Assembly (NCBI GenBank): GCA_014529385.2
Contig: CM043958.1
Location: 150,916,793 to 150,980,792 of the forward strand
Direction of reading: 5' to 3'
From: Adiantum capillus-veneris
Taxonomy: Eukaryota; Streptophyta; Polypodiopsida; Polypodiales; Pteridaceae
DNA length: 64,000 nt
Program-made: the position numbers and the translations under genes
Notes under the pieces: model-generated
Told to the model about the DNA's origin: nothing
Database searches by the model: none
Seen by the model: only the letters and a program-made list of their open reading frames with translations
Part shown: positions 28,101 to 33,734 of the stretch, one piece after another
Numbering within the stretch: the first letter of the stretch is position 1
How the letters are laid out: each line of letters starts with the position of its first letter

Positions 28101-29759
28101 TGCAATGCAAGAGGAAATGAAATCCTTGTATACAAATGTTACTTGGGATCTTGTGCCATTGCCTAAAGGGAGAAAGGCTCTTCCTAACAAATGGGTGTAC
28201 AAGATTAAAGATCGTGGATGAAAAGGAAGTACAAGGCAAGATTGGTTGCAAAAGGATAGGCACAGAAAGAAGGGATTGATTTTTAAGAAATCTTTTCTCG
28301 TGTTGTAAAGCTTATAACATTACGTGTCCTTTTTGCTCTCGTTGTGGTGCTTGATTTGAAATTGAATCTAATGGATGTAAAGACAACGTTTTTGCATGGT
28401 GACATTGAAGAGGACATATACATGAAACAACCTGAGGGTTTTGTAGTTCCTACATGCAAGGAACTAGTATGCAAACTGAAAAGGGCTTTGTATGGTTTGA
28501 GACAATCATCACGGCAGTAGTTTGACACTTTATGCTGTCTCAAGGCTTTAAACGCAGCCATTCATATCGTTCTTTGTATACGAAAAGGGATGAAGATGGT
28601 AGTCTCATCATACTCGTTCTCTATATTGATGACATGCTGCTTGCCGGGAGACATAAAACTAGTCTCGATGCTTTGAAGCGTAAGCTAAATTCAGCTTTTG
28701 CTATGAAGGATTTGGGTGATGCAGAGAATGGGCATGCGTATTAAAAGAGATAGAAAGCTGAAATTTCTGTTTTTATCTCAAGAAAAGTACATTGCAAAAG
28801 TACTTGATAGATTTAATATGGTTGATGCTAAGCCTCTTGGAGTACCTTTACCTCCATACACCAAGCTTAGCAAAGCAGATTGCCCAAAGGATGAGGTGGC
28901 ATTGAAAGCAATGAAGGGAATCCCTTATGCATCAGCCCATGGTTCTCTTATGTATGCTATGGTTGCCACTTGTCCCGACATTGCTTATGCAATGAGAGTT
29001 GTCAGTCGATATATGTCGAATTCTGGCAAAGCGCATTAGAAAGCTGTCAAATGCATTCTCAGATTTTGCAAGGTACACAATCAAAGTGTATTTGTTATGG
29101 CAAAAGTGACTTAGAGTTGTAGGGATATTGTGATGCAGACATTGCAGGTGACATGGATACCAACAAATCTACCAGTGAATATGTATTTGCTATTGCTCGT
29201 GGTGCAGTCTCTTGGTGTTCTAGGTTGCAGAAAATTGTGGCACTGAGTACTACTGAGGTTGAATACATTTCAGCCACAGAGGCTTCAAAGGAGGCCATTG
29301 GTTGGGCAAACTTGCAAAAGAACTTGGCATGCCTGCTCATATTCCAGTGTTGCGATGTGATAGCCAGAGTGTTGTCTATTTAGCCAAAAATGCCATGTTT
29401 CATGCGCGTACCAAACACATAGATGTGCGGTACCACTTCATACGTTAGGTATGGGAGGATGAGTCTTAGTCACCTTGACTAAGATCAATACACAGGATAA
29501 CCCTACAGATGTTCTCACCAAGAGTCTTGCCAAGGCTCAACATGAGCATTGCATACAGCTGGTGGGAGTTGGTTAACTTAAAGGCGTCATTATGCCTTTA
29601 AGTGGGAGGTTGTTAGGTTAAACGCCTAAATAATCCCTTTTGTACATTTTTATACTTTGTCGAGGTTCACATTTGAACCTGGACACATTTTTTAAAGGTC
29701 ACTTATAATAAAAGTGAGAAAGCCCACAAACATTAAGTGAGTTTTTCCCAAATCGTGCG

Positions 29760-29802
<43 letters not shown>

Positions 29803-32800
29803 TTTGATCCCTAGCGCTTCTGCTCTCCTGCACTCACGTTTGGCTCCCGGTAGCCTCTCCTTCGCGCTTTCAGTACCCTAGTACTTAGTGCATGGTCAGT
29901 ACCAGAAGCGGAATGGATACTTTGCCCAAAGGGAAAAGAAGGCTCAGCGAGCCGTGGTCAGAAGGGAATGCATGGGTCTTGAGAGGGTACGTGAAGCTCA
30001 ACGCATAGCGGCTGAAGAAAAGAGGGTAGCTATGGAGCTAGAGCGTGAGGCAATGCGGGGTCAACGCCTGAGACTTGGCTTTTCACATGCTCTCTTTGAA
30101 GAGCAATCCAATCAAGGAGGCCGGCAAGTCATTTGGTAGACTAGGTAGAGACGACGATTCCAACAATCGAGTCACTGAAAAGTAAGATGGATGCATCTAT
30201 GATTTATTCTTGGTTGCATCAATTTAACGTTTACGTTGCTACTAACAAGACAAGAGTAATAGTAAAGTTTTGACAACCGCCATGTATTTGTCGGGTGATG
30301 CCATTAATTGGTATAAGCCTGGCAAGAGGCACAATTGACCCAGCACCTTGCGCATGCCGAGGATGACATCCCAATTTCTTACAGTTGGGCCGACTTTCAA
30401 GCTAAGCTCAAGGATCGCTTTATACCACCACAATACCTTGATCGGTTGAAAGAGGAAGGTCGAGATCGCAAGCAAAATGGGACTCCAAGTTATGTCTTTT
30501 TCTAACCGTGTTTTGCAAATTGGTTGCGTAAGTAAGCGTAAGGAGCTTTCCTCTTTGGTTTAGATGAGGACATCAAATACGATGTGAAGGTCTTCCGTCC
30601 TACTGCTAGAAAAGTCAAGTTTTGATCGTATTTTTTGCAATCACTCTTGGAAAGTATGGCACTCCGTCACATTTTCTTTCACCCTCAGTATTTTAGGAAG
30701 CATAGTCCATTTCTAGTTATGAAAAAGGTAAAGGATGTGTGTATGAATTTGCGGTTTTCCAACTCATGGTGAATGCACATCATTTTTCGGGGTTTTTTGG
30801 TTAGCGTTGTTTTAGAGAGATCGCTCAAAGGAGATTCTTGAAAAGGAGGAACCCAAGCTTGTAGAAAAAGTTGATTACATGGAGCCGGAACAGATTATCT
30901 TGTATCGCTTTCGGCGCAGCTCAAAGAAGCAAGCATTCTAGTCCTTTTTGAAGTTCCAAGTATTGCGACACCCACACACTAGAGTGGGCCGACGAAGATT
31001 TCTTCACAAATTCCCCAGAGTTGTTGACTGACTACACGGAACAGCTCGGTACCAGTACCTCACCTAGAAAAGGGGGGGCTGTCACATGCACATTTAACCC
31101 TATGTGTATGTGGACAAGCTAACTCCTACTTCTAGGGTTTAGGATAGCGTAGGAAGTGTTCAGGCATCTTTGTGAGCTTGTACGTGTCCAGGCACGTTAG
31201 CGTAGTTGCATACCCTCTGATCGCACATGAGCACAGCCAGTGTCTGCTAGGTGTAGGCAGTGGGGTGTGTTCCCATACAATTTGCATTAGTGCCAATCTT
31301 AGGTAATAACTGCATACGAAGCACCTCTTATTAGTAGTTCATCAACTTATTATTAAGTGACATGTTAACATTATTTTATAAAGTCGTGGAGGCTCAATCT
31401 GACACTGCTCGACCAAGGCTTTATTACCTATATCGGAGACCTTAGAGATCTCCTCTCCAGTCAGAGAAGCAATACTTGCAGTACCAATACTCAACAACAC
31501 AAGTACCACCTGGTGTTTTTTGCCAGCACATCCAGCACCCATAGCGTTTTCAGCCTACAATACCGAATCAGCCCAATACGAGCGTTTTCAGGTTTTCAGC
31601 CCAAGACAGCAGATCAGCCAGTGTTTTCAGATTTCAGCCCATCGATATCGTCATCATCAGCACCCTTGACATCGTCATTAGCAGATCAGCCCATAGCCTT
31701 GCCAATACTTGCAGATCCCATCAGTTCCACCAGCGTTTTTGCATTTCAGCCCTTAGCCTCGCAGATCCAAGCATTGACCGCAAGATCCCATCAGCATCTC
31801 AGCATCTAGGAGCATTGTATATCAGTATTTGTGTGATGTAAAGCAGATACCCCTATCTAGCGATAGAGAGGGGGGACTCGTGGAGGGGGGTTTGGGACCT
31901 CATCTGGTGTTAGTGTTCTCTCTCCCCTTCACTCACCAAACTTTCACTTAGAGTCTGTGTGTGTGTGTGTGTGTGTCCATTGCAGATCTCTCACACGAGG
32001 TAAAAGGGACCCTCTCATGCTGTAAAAGGAATCTTGAGTACTTCAAGCACTCATCTTGAGCATTCACCATCAATCACTTCCATTGCACATCACAACAATG
32101 GTTCTTTCTCTTGTTAAATTTAGGCTTTTTGAAACTTTAATTACTGTGATCTGATCATTAGAGGCCCATAAATAATACATAAATCTAATTGATTTCATGT
32201 ATATCACGAGTTTAACCTACCTAAAACTCATACCGTTCAGTACTATGTACCTGACTTAGTACATTTCCACCTCGGTGATTAGAGCGTAACAATAGAGAGA
32301 AGAAATTAGGTTTTTGGAAGGTTGACAAACTGAAAAGCAGCCATGAACTTTTAGCACATAATTGCGAGCTAAATCTACCGACATAATTAAGGTCTAGTAA
32401 TCGATCAATTAGAAGTGCCACAAGTCAGTAGTTGGAAGCTGAAAATCCTCTGATTTGGTGCACTCAACACAGCAGGTTGCTTAAAGGAGAGAGATTATAG
32501 GAGGGCTGATTTGTCATTTAAAGCAGGATAATGACAGAAGTCCTAGATCATTGATACATGCTGTTTTTCCTCTCTCAGGCGTGTGCAACTAGTTTTGATT
32601 CTCTTACGTGTAGTTTATGGCAGAACTTGTTCGTGTAACTAAGCCAGGTGGGCAGATTTTGATAGTTACTTGGTGCCATCGAGAGCTTCAAGCAAATGAG
32701 ACAGCACTGACTTCAAAGGAGCAGGTATGTAGCTGTTCTATTGGTGCATATTAATCTGTAGAGGCACAGACAGCTGACTTTGGTGCAAGAGCAATTTGAA

Positions 32801-33291
32801 GGAATGTAAAGGCAATGAATCTGTGAGGGACTGTCTTTCAGGAGCTTTTGGATAAAATTTGTGAATCATATTACTTACCAGCCTGGTGTACTGCGTCGAA
32901 ATATGTCGACATTGCCCAAAGCATGGGACTTGAGGTACTTGTGTACACTAGGTTTCGATCAATGATCTTGAATGTGCTAATGCATCTCAGCCATCAATTG
33001 TACAGAACATCAAGTCTGCTGATTGGTCCAAACATATAACACCGTTTTGGCCTGCCGTGATTGTGTCTGCACTCAGCTTTAAGGGGTTGCGTGGTCTTGT
33101 CACCTCAGGTGAGAACACAGCTTCTTAGGTTGGGCTTGATGGTTCTAGTGCGCTCAGCTGTTGTGCTCTCCTTTTTATTCTTGCCAGGGTGGACGACTGT
33201 GAAGGGTGCTGTTGCAATGGCATACATGGTGCAAGGCTACAATACTGGATTGATCAAGTTTGCCCTCATTACAGCTCGAAAGCAATCCTGA
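46..33291 (+). CDS. VTE4: Gamma-tocopherol C-methyltransferase, plastid-targeted; 7 exons
   Basis: Exons: 46-391, 460-635, 807-911, 32614-32724, 32842-32934, 33006-33108, 33188-33291, all with GT/AG borders. They sum to 1,038 nt: 345 codons plus TGA at 33289, no internal stop, close to the usual size of plant tocopherol methyltransferases (about 350 aa). The ATG at 46 (AAGAGATGGC) is the first in frame. Residues 1 to about 50 are rich in Ser, Arg and Lys and look like a plastid transit peptide. The SAM-binding loop [10 protein letters not shown] is at 127-136; [25 protein letters not shown] and PFWPAV follow, all family hallmarks. The enzyme transfers methyl from SAM to gamma-tocopherol to give alpha-tocopherol (and delta to beta) at the plastid inner envelope or plastoglobules. 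Introns 1, 2, 4, 5 and 6 are 68-171 bp; intron 3 is 31.7 kb. The promoter lies left of the window. Confidence 0.95.
912..2609. other. Left part of intron 3: T-rich spacer, no gene
   Basis: The stretch is rich in T and TG with no coding similarity I recognise. A 31-bp sequence (ATCCCTTGGGGCTCAAGTGA and its GA-rich tail) is directly duplicated at 2066 and 2097 and followed by an (AG)-rich tract to about 2158. It may hold ancestral intron sequence or an undetected LTR. Open frames here are short and T-biased and I do not call them genes. Confidence 0.5.
2610..4114 (-). repeat. 3' LTR (truncated) of the gag-only element, with a 307-bp tandem duplication
   Basis: Similarity to 8788-9645 begins at the shared TCCTCTAGAATTACAAG and ends at the shared GATGACA. 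Inside, about 307 bp starting GTGTTGTAACTTGCGTTCTA is repeated in tandem (starts near 3111 and 3418), each copy followed by an ATT-rich run and the same GCATTTTTATGCAAC block. The other LTR carries the unit once, so the duplication arose after the LTRs separated. Confidence 0.75.
5211..5982. repeat. Direct duplication of about 290 bp, period about 473 bp
   Basis: The segment starting GAGTCTGCCCTTGATCTCCG near 5211 recurs near 5683. Both contain a (GT)n tract, a GGGAGCATATGTTAGTACCT block and a CTACCATGGGTCTATACC block. The second copy ends in (AT)n then a CT-rich and C-rich tract (5983-6039). It lies inside the gag-only element; I see no gene in it. Confidence 0.8.
6490..6645. repeat. 52-bp tandem repeat, 3 copies
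   Basis: Units begin AATACTCCCC at 6490, 6542 and 6594, exactly 52 bp apart, and end in ATGAGTAANAACAAC. A looser related copy (ACTCCCCCGGAAAGTAACCG and on) lies about 180 bp upstream. The unit is non-coding in appearance. Confidence 0.85.
7120..8500 (-). pseudogene. Gag remnant with CCHC zinc knuckle
   Basis: On the minus strand, plus coordinates 7266 down to 7225 encode a CX2CX4HX4C knuckle (CFKC, four residues, H, four residues, C), followed by Lys-rich sequence, as at the C-end of a retrotransposon gag. Toward the PBS the frames are broken, with short open stretches at 8174-8494 and 8205-8579. No single intact gag frame remains, and the Gypsy or Copia class cannot be assigned from this piece. 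Confidence 0.6.
8525..8540 (-). promoter_or_regulatory. Primer binding site (initiator tRNA-Met type)
   Basis: The minus strand reads TGGTATCAGAGCAGAG, the classic plant iMet PBS, one base from the LTR start at 8542. It fixes the minus orientation of the element and marks 8542-9645 as its 5' LTR. Confidence 0.85.
8542..9645 (-). repeat. 5' LTR of the gag-only element
   Basis: Bounded on the plus strand by TG (8542) and CA (9645). Its right part from about 8788 matches 2610-4114 with many substitutions. An internal short duplication of CCAAAGGCC(C/T)ACCAATGGGC is present at about 8952 and 9001. A (GT)n run precedes the GGAGCTTCTACACCCTTCAATTC block. Confidence 0.75.
9660..9795 (+). pseudogene. 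Tail of a Copia RNase H and its PPT
   Basis: A frame reading [13 protein letters not shown] resembles the C-terminal ADIFTK motif of plant Copia polyproteins, preceded in another frame by YHFFVRR as in the RNase H tail. It is followed by a purine run GCTGAGTGGGGG and TGCTAAGAG, consistent with a PPT and a 3' LTR start near 9796. The rest of the element is missing on the left, where the gag-only element now sits. Confidence 0.5.
9796..10239 (+). other. Probable LTR fragment of the Copia tail, interrupted by the chromovirus
   Basis: It follows the PPT-like run and has no coding match I recognise. Its right edge is the GTTTC target site of the chromovirus at 10240; the same DNA resumes at 18939 with GTTTCTGCGTCG. 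A TATA-like CTATAAAAGC at about 19329 could belong to the same LTR beyond the insertion. This is an inference from order and spacing. Confidence 0.35.
10240..11716 (-). repeat. 3' LTR of the chromovirus (1,477 bp)
   Basis: Starts TGTAACCGGCC and ends GCTGGTGACA on the plus strand; matched base for base in layout with 17462-18938. Short open frames in it occur identically in both copies and are not genes. A diverged relative is found at 25181-26724. Confidence 0.97.
11717..11728 (-). promoter_or_regulatory. Polypurine tract of the chromovirus
   Basis: The minus strand reads AAGAGGGGGGTA directly before the LTR start TGTCACC. The identical 12-mer precedes the LTR of the decayed plus-strand relative at 25169-25180, which shows the two belong to one family. 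Confidence 0.9.
11729..12289 (-). other. Chromovirus region between the pol stop and PPT, non-coding
   Basis: Short tandem-like segments (TGTATTCAACAC, CAATGACA(T/A)A(G/A)TGGTAGC) and repeated CACTGTC/GACAG words occur here. No conserved domain is seen. Long untranslated 3' regions between pol and PPT are usual in chromoviruses. Confidence 0.6.
12290..14215 (-). CDS. Chromovirus pol C-terminal half: RNase H, integrase, chromodomain
   Basis: This frame continues the gag-RT frame after the TAG at 14216-14218; the first ATG is at 14179 and gives 629 residues. Counting from it: RNase H with acidic residues D21 (VVQCDACG), E58 region, D83 and D126; integrase zinc finger H202/H209-C239-C242; catalytic triad D272, D333 and E369 with the 35-residue D-E spacing; GPY/F module around 506-540 ([16 protein letters not shown]); chromodomain around 567-620 ([18 protein letters not shown]). 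The chromodomain directs integration to heterochromatic histone marks in chromoviruses. Intact apart from the upstream stop, so the protein is made only if the TAG is read through or an internal start is used. Confidence 0.9.
   Translation of the reverse strand, partial: KEISAFNLLKEKMTSDPVIVLPDLRKSFVVQCDACGSSIGAVLMQDGRVVAYESRILQGPEMTMQVYEKELLAVIHALLSWKHYLLGADFVVQTDHQTLRYFLTQTKLSEKHMRWANILSMFHFQIVHVEGKKNVVADALSRKPQISAVSIPYHHELDDMREQYANDEDFARVFEQLMDGQHHEHYLLKDGFMMMHGRLCVTKPLRRKVMEESHVPPYAGHRGIDATVKAVETFFYWPTLRRDVDAFVRECLICQKVKFDRQKAPGLLQPLPIPDKPWESIAMDFIFDLPRTQTGNDGIWTIICRFSKQAHFIPVRKKIKPDQMARLFMSNIFKYHGMPQSIVSDRDPRMTSLFWRGLFENMGTTLKFSSSFHPQTDGQSEEANSTVLDLLKCYVSEHKGKWEQYLPLVEYAYNNTVHSSTGKAPFEIVEGGKKVPPILHTKDKIFEADKYVQDMDEMYKKVKVALERTQAKQKKAADRHRREVVYSLGDWVLLRFEKARLKKMKGKERLFPKLSMRYYGPFQVCDIISDVAYRLKLPDSWKIHNAFHVSLLRPYVGDVPEDIPAEHQPEVEELDEILLPEQILAHKERKVKGKVARRYLVKFRNYPPMDAKWMEEGELAESPTVLSLYLEAFDLQPTLTP
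14216..17353 (-). CDS. Chromovirus gag-protease-reverse transcriptase
   Basis: Start chosen at the ATG 17351-17353; an in-frame open stretch extends to 17404 without another ATG. Numbering from 17404: Gln/Met/Pro-rich N-terminal gag 50-290; retrotransposon gag core about 295-450 with the WW and CCGLPKGL regions; basic linker; CCHC knuckle C537-C540-H545-C550; protease motif DPGA 607-610 (Pro where Ser or Thr is usual) with [10 protein letters not shown] at about 674-683; RT about 790-1000 with [32 protein letters not shown] and FFDD at 947-950; then the start of the RT connection. It ends in TAG at 14218-14216, in the middle of the RT-RNase H connection, where family members continue. All domains look full length. 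Confidence 0.92.
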   Translation of the reverse strand: MADRPDDVTEEVSSSQGQQTHEVGESSRPPQTDDDIFRTQLATAVAMFTQVMQNPRFLAFLQPPVPSQQVGSLDHIQKPVKARTQVIHTAQSMETPVHLTENMQSPQRMPKVQEQVAEMPVFQAVPVQPATFQQPIAGSNGQGSNLQAMQQVFPPPSVHPGYFGGGSVFQSMAGHAPGNQFYTPGTVFGGAQTMMPNPMYSVMGMQPGFQSTQGQFGMPQANFGMAGITNQQPNMAFPGQVNSGQGTQMNLNSVPMFQSLPYDNLTPLERPTPYKEGGKGVSFTTFTGFDDRKKALSFLQQFDKAYAGGNFTEASKVRKAATFLTGNAGQWWTTLLLQGQAPSTWIYFKQIFAAAWLSDDFEADVMTEWHQLNAATCRNLDDYNRKFWKALLPVTSYRFVPLTEQIEKYCCGLPKGLRKYCTKTKVTTLTQLIEVANTGNGLLKGEDCEFNTGVKAGSGKKNSAKKHVPNEAPKGTQESANTGKDKATAESEKGPAKKWKRRFPRKSEEQKKVLRTENKCFICEQPGHIAYNCPTKKRPADSEDKEDKKGKKPMAGLVPDMVGDKPNSDASELCRAWGKVRDQTVLIFFDPGAKANFISPELASKLGIRPEEMGYTAEAGLACPGHTEAVTPIIGKLRLHIQSYVDAEEFYIMPLDGCDVLLGIPWLFRVQGIMDAYNKKITVQSRGKTHILDVKLKGESIPTVSASAITSVMKKHLSAYLVFAREVSDCDESNLSVLDKERSMFLQQYSDCFSDSLPSQLPPERPEDHAIDLVPGSSPPNKPPYRVSAAQQKEIMGQVQELLEKGLIQPSSSPFCSPVLLVQKKDGSWRMCIDYRALNKNTIKNRFPIPRIDDIMDKLEGAAMFSRIDLKSGYHQIRIRSEDVHKTAFRTTFGLYEFLVMPFGLTNAPATFNRMMDRIFRPHQQFVGTFFDDMIVYSKNEEEHRHHLAIVFKELRSHRLLINAKKSEFFLEEIHFLGHIVSKDGVRMDPAKVEAIKSWPNLKTVHDVRSFLGLCSYYRRFIRNFAEIASPLHALQKKAVTFRWT
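17443..17461 (-). promoter_or_regulatory. Primer binding site of the chromovirus
   Basis: The minus strand reads TGGTTCCATCGACGGGATT directly abutting the LTR at 17462. It ends the tRNA-like complement in CCA as expected but is not the initiator-Met type used by the other elements here. I cannot assign the tRNA by eye. Confidence 0.8.
17462..18938 (-). repeat. 5' LTR of the chromovirus (1,477 bp)
   Basis: Same length and layout as 10240-11716, with TG and CA ends, followed by target duplication GTTTC. As the 5' LTR of a minus-strand element it would drive transcription leftward, antisense to VTE4. Confidence 0.97.
19070..19144. repeat. Compound microsatellite: (CT)n then a run of 33 C
   Basis: About 42 bp of CT dinucleotides run directly into an uninterrupted C tract at 19112-19144. 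Confidence 0.98.
19145..20956 (+). other. Non-coding retroelement-like DNA with TATA box; probable LTR end
   Basis: A TATA-like CTATAAAAGC lies at about 19329, followed by an LTR-leader-like stretch with CACACTCACACATTTTGC. There is no conserved reading frame. The right end TTACA at 20951-20955 sits just before a PBS at 20957, so the right part is probably a 5' LTR whose left edge I could not place. A 14-bp CCCTAGCCCTAACCCTAG stretch near 20373 is telomere-like but isolated. Confidence 0.45.
20957..20971 (+). promoter_or_regulatory. Primer binding site (iMet-like) of a relic LTR element
   Basis: TGGTGTCAGAGCTCC follows TTACA-G. It differs from the usual TGGTATCAGAGC by one transition (A to G). 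It marks the start of a plus-strand element whose interior is mostly lost. Confidence 0.65.
21240..21418 (+). pseudogene. Chromovirus protease fragment
   Basis: The frame reads [17 protein letters not shown], stop, then [13 protein letters not shown], ending TEKNPE-stop. It aligns with the C-terminal protease region of the intact chromovirus ([19 protein letters not shown]). The conserved Trp codon TGG is TGA here. Flanking gag and RT are absent. Confidence 0.7.
21419..22189 (+). other. Degenerate repeats, no gene
   Basis: A phrase TATACTCATGGCGTGGACC followed by GGTTATTT(A/G)CGG(G/A)GGAG recurs about four times between 21600 and 21895 at uneven spacing, each copy mutated. The remainder is unremarkable. 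An open frame begins at 21952 but its first part has no gag likeness. Confidence 0.55.
22190..23470 (+). pseudogene. Gag of the decayed chromovirus, with long Ser-rich acidic stretch
   Basis: An open frame to 22812 carries basic clusters and two Ser/Asp/Glu-rich tracts (near 22455-22510 and 22600-22640), then the gag core [17 protein letters not shown], equivalent to [17 protein letters not shown] in the intact element. It stops at TAG 22810-22812 (FIQ-stop-FDIAF where the intact copy has QFDKAY). Later parts give [11 protein letters not shown], a second TAG near 23125 (KE[13 protein letters not shown], intact [11 protein letters not shown]) and a [12 protein letters not shown] knuckle whose last Cys is lost. 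The function would be the capsid of virus-like particles; this copy cannot encode it. Confidence 0.8.
23464..23970 (+). pseudogene. Protease region of the decayed chromovirus
   Basis: The frame reads [18 protein letters not shown], then [18 protein letters not shown], and later [19 protein letters not shown]. The catalytic Asp expected before GA is changed: the intact copy has DPGA, this one HEGA. It stops at 23968-23970; a frameshift separates it from 23954-24208, which carries the protease-RT linker ([21 protein letters not shown]). Confidence 0.8.
23954..24545 (+). pseudogene. RT and integrase stubs with two internal deletions
   Basis: The linker and the first RT motifs ([21 protein letters not shown]) run to about 24356, where the sequence jumps to [13 protein letters not shown] of the integrase N-terminus. 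That removes the RT core and RNase H, about 1.5 kb relative to the intact element. After TVKAVETF at about 24510 it jumps again to [13 protein letters not shown] of the GPY/F module, removing the integrase catalytic core. No polymerase or integrase activity is possible. Confidence 0.85.
24511..25009 (+). pseudogene. GPY/F and chromodomain end of the decayed chromovirus
   Basis: The frame reads [18 protein letters not shown][18 protein letters not shown] (Trp TGG to TAG at about 24638), then [20 protein letters not shown] of the chromodomain and an unbroken tail to TAA 25007-25009. The last 115 residues stay open. It is about 85% like the intact copy by eye. Confidence 0.85.
25181..26724 (+). 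repeat. 3' LTR of the decayed chromovirus, truncated at its right end
   Basis: Starts TGTCATGGGG right after the PPT. From about 25560 to 26710 it matches the reverse complement of the intact element's LTR (for example GCATCTCCTAAAATTTAGGG, CTAGCTAATCC and GGGTGAAAGCC(A/T)AA). The left part (U3) differs strongly. The final bases before 26725 do not reach the family's terminal GGTTACA. Confidence 0.85.
26740..27780 (+). pseudogene. Copia integrase fragment (346 aa open frame)
   Basis: GAG-pre-integrase zinc motif: H-RLGH and CNDC at 26905-27010. The integrase core carries [20 protein letters not shown] and a truncated NHTLCERVR segment; the catalytic Glu region reads [11 protein letters not shown] where intact Copia reads QQNG-SER-N, so the glutamate motif is altered. 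IN C-terminal [10 protein letters not shown] and [10 protein letters not shown] follow. The frame ends at TAG 27778-27780. Confidence 0.85.
27781..29560 (+). pseudogene. Copia reverse transcriptase and RNase H, broken
   Basis: Successive pieces read [50 protein letters not shown]-stop, [51 protein letters not shown] and [12 protein letters not shown]. Stops include TAG at 27964, 28260, 28518 and 29037, several replacing Trp or Gln. At least two frameshifts occur (near 28220 and 28720). The YIDD active site is preserved but no long frame remains. Confidence 0.88.
29611..29892 (+). repeat. LTR following the Copia relic, with (CT)n
   Basis: TGTTAGGTTAAACGCC directly follows the purine tract AAGTGGGAGGT. 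It contains a (CT)n tract (29762-29798) and may end at CA 29891-29892, where TGGTCAGTACCAGAAGC, somewhat like an iMet PBS, follows. If so, the same LTR would be 3' of the Copia and 5' of the next fragment. The right border is uncertain. Confidence 0.5.
29893..30660 (+). pseudogene. Retrotransposon gag remnant
   Basis: A Glu/Arg-rich helical stretch (29888-30139) is followed by pieces reading [49 protein letters not shown] and SNRVLQIG in shifting frames. These match the layout of a Gypsy-type gag core domain. Several stops and frameshifts; no pol seen behind it. Confidence 0.65.
30661..31079 (+). other. Unrecognised interior DNA ending in a polypurine tract
   Basis: No domain is seen. It ends with AAAAGGGGGGGC (31069-31079) directly before TGTCACATGC, a PPT and LTR junction in plus orientation. 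Likely the deleted interior of the element whose gag lies at 29893. Confidence 0.5.
31080..32096 (+). repeat. Probable 3' LTR (TGTCACATGC to about ACATCACAACA)
   Basis: It follows a PPT. It contains a Cys-poor, CAGCCC-rich minisatellite-like part (31540-31800; repeated TTTCAGCCC and GCAGATC(A/C) words), a (GT)n tract at 31958-31974 and a likely end at CA near 32096. No second copy is in the window, so the left border is firm and the right one is approximate. Confidence 0.6.
32097..32613 (+). other. Right end of intron 3, no element recognised
   Basis: Moderately AT-rich with no reading frame of note; probably ancestral intron sequence leading to the exon 4 acceptor. Confidence 0.5.
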
Positions 33292-33628
33292 ATTTGTTGT
33301 CTTTGTAATACGTACATGGCTAGTAAGTAGAACACACCAGTTGTCTCCTCATTAGAGGCAAGCCATTGTGTATTATTGTTGCAACAACTTGAATGAGAAA
33401 TTTCTGTGAACCTCTTGATGGATTTAATTCTCCTCACAAAAATGTGGAGGAGGTAAATAGTTGAAAATACGGGACTTCAAACGAAGTTTACGTTGAGCAA
33501 CCAAAGTGCTTGCATATGCAGCAGCCAACCTGCGACTAGATTGCACTAGCAATAACATGGTATATATTTGGAATGTCCTTGTTACCTGCAATTTGTTATT
33601 TGTTTTTTCTGTGTGTGTGTTTGTTTGT

Positions 33629-33660
<32 letters not shown>

Positions 33661-33682
33661 ACGGGGATTGAGAGGGCTGGCT

Positions 33683-33734
<52 letters not shown>

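Larger units (their letters stand above)
26725..29610 (+). mobile_element. Copia retrotransposon relic, plus orientation, lacking gag and protease
   Basis: It begins abruptly in the linker before integrase ([14 protein letters not shown]) at the junction with the chromovirus LTR. Integrase 26880-27560, RT 28060-28740 and RNase H 28930-29500 follow in order. Stops and frameshifts are frequent. It ends in a PPT (AAGTGGGAGGT) and an LTR at 29611. Confidence 0.9.
912..32613 (+). other. Giant intron 3 of VTE4 (31,702 bp), filled with nested retrotransposons
   Basis: The donor AAAAG|gtattt follows the Lys codon ending exon 3, and the acceptor tgtag|TTT precedes the Phe codon opening exon 4; both are phase 0, so the protein reads through without a gap. 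Between them lie at least four LTR-bearing retroelements, two in minus and two or more in plus orientation, plus further fragments. Only about 1.7 kb at the left and 0.5 kb at the right lack recognisable element sequence. Intron size and content are read directly; that the gene is still spliced correctly is inferred from the intact exons and splice sites. Confidence 0.9.
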
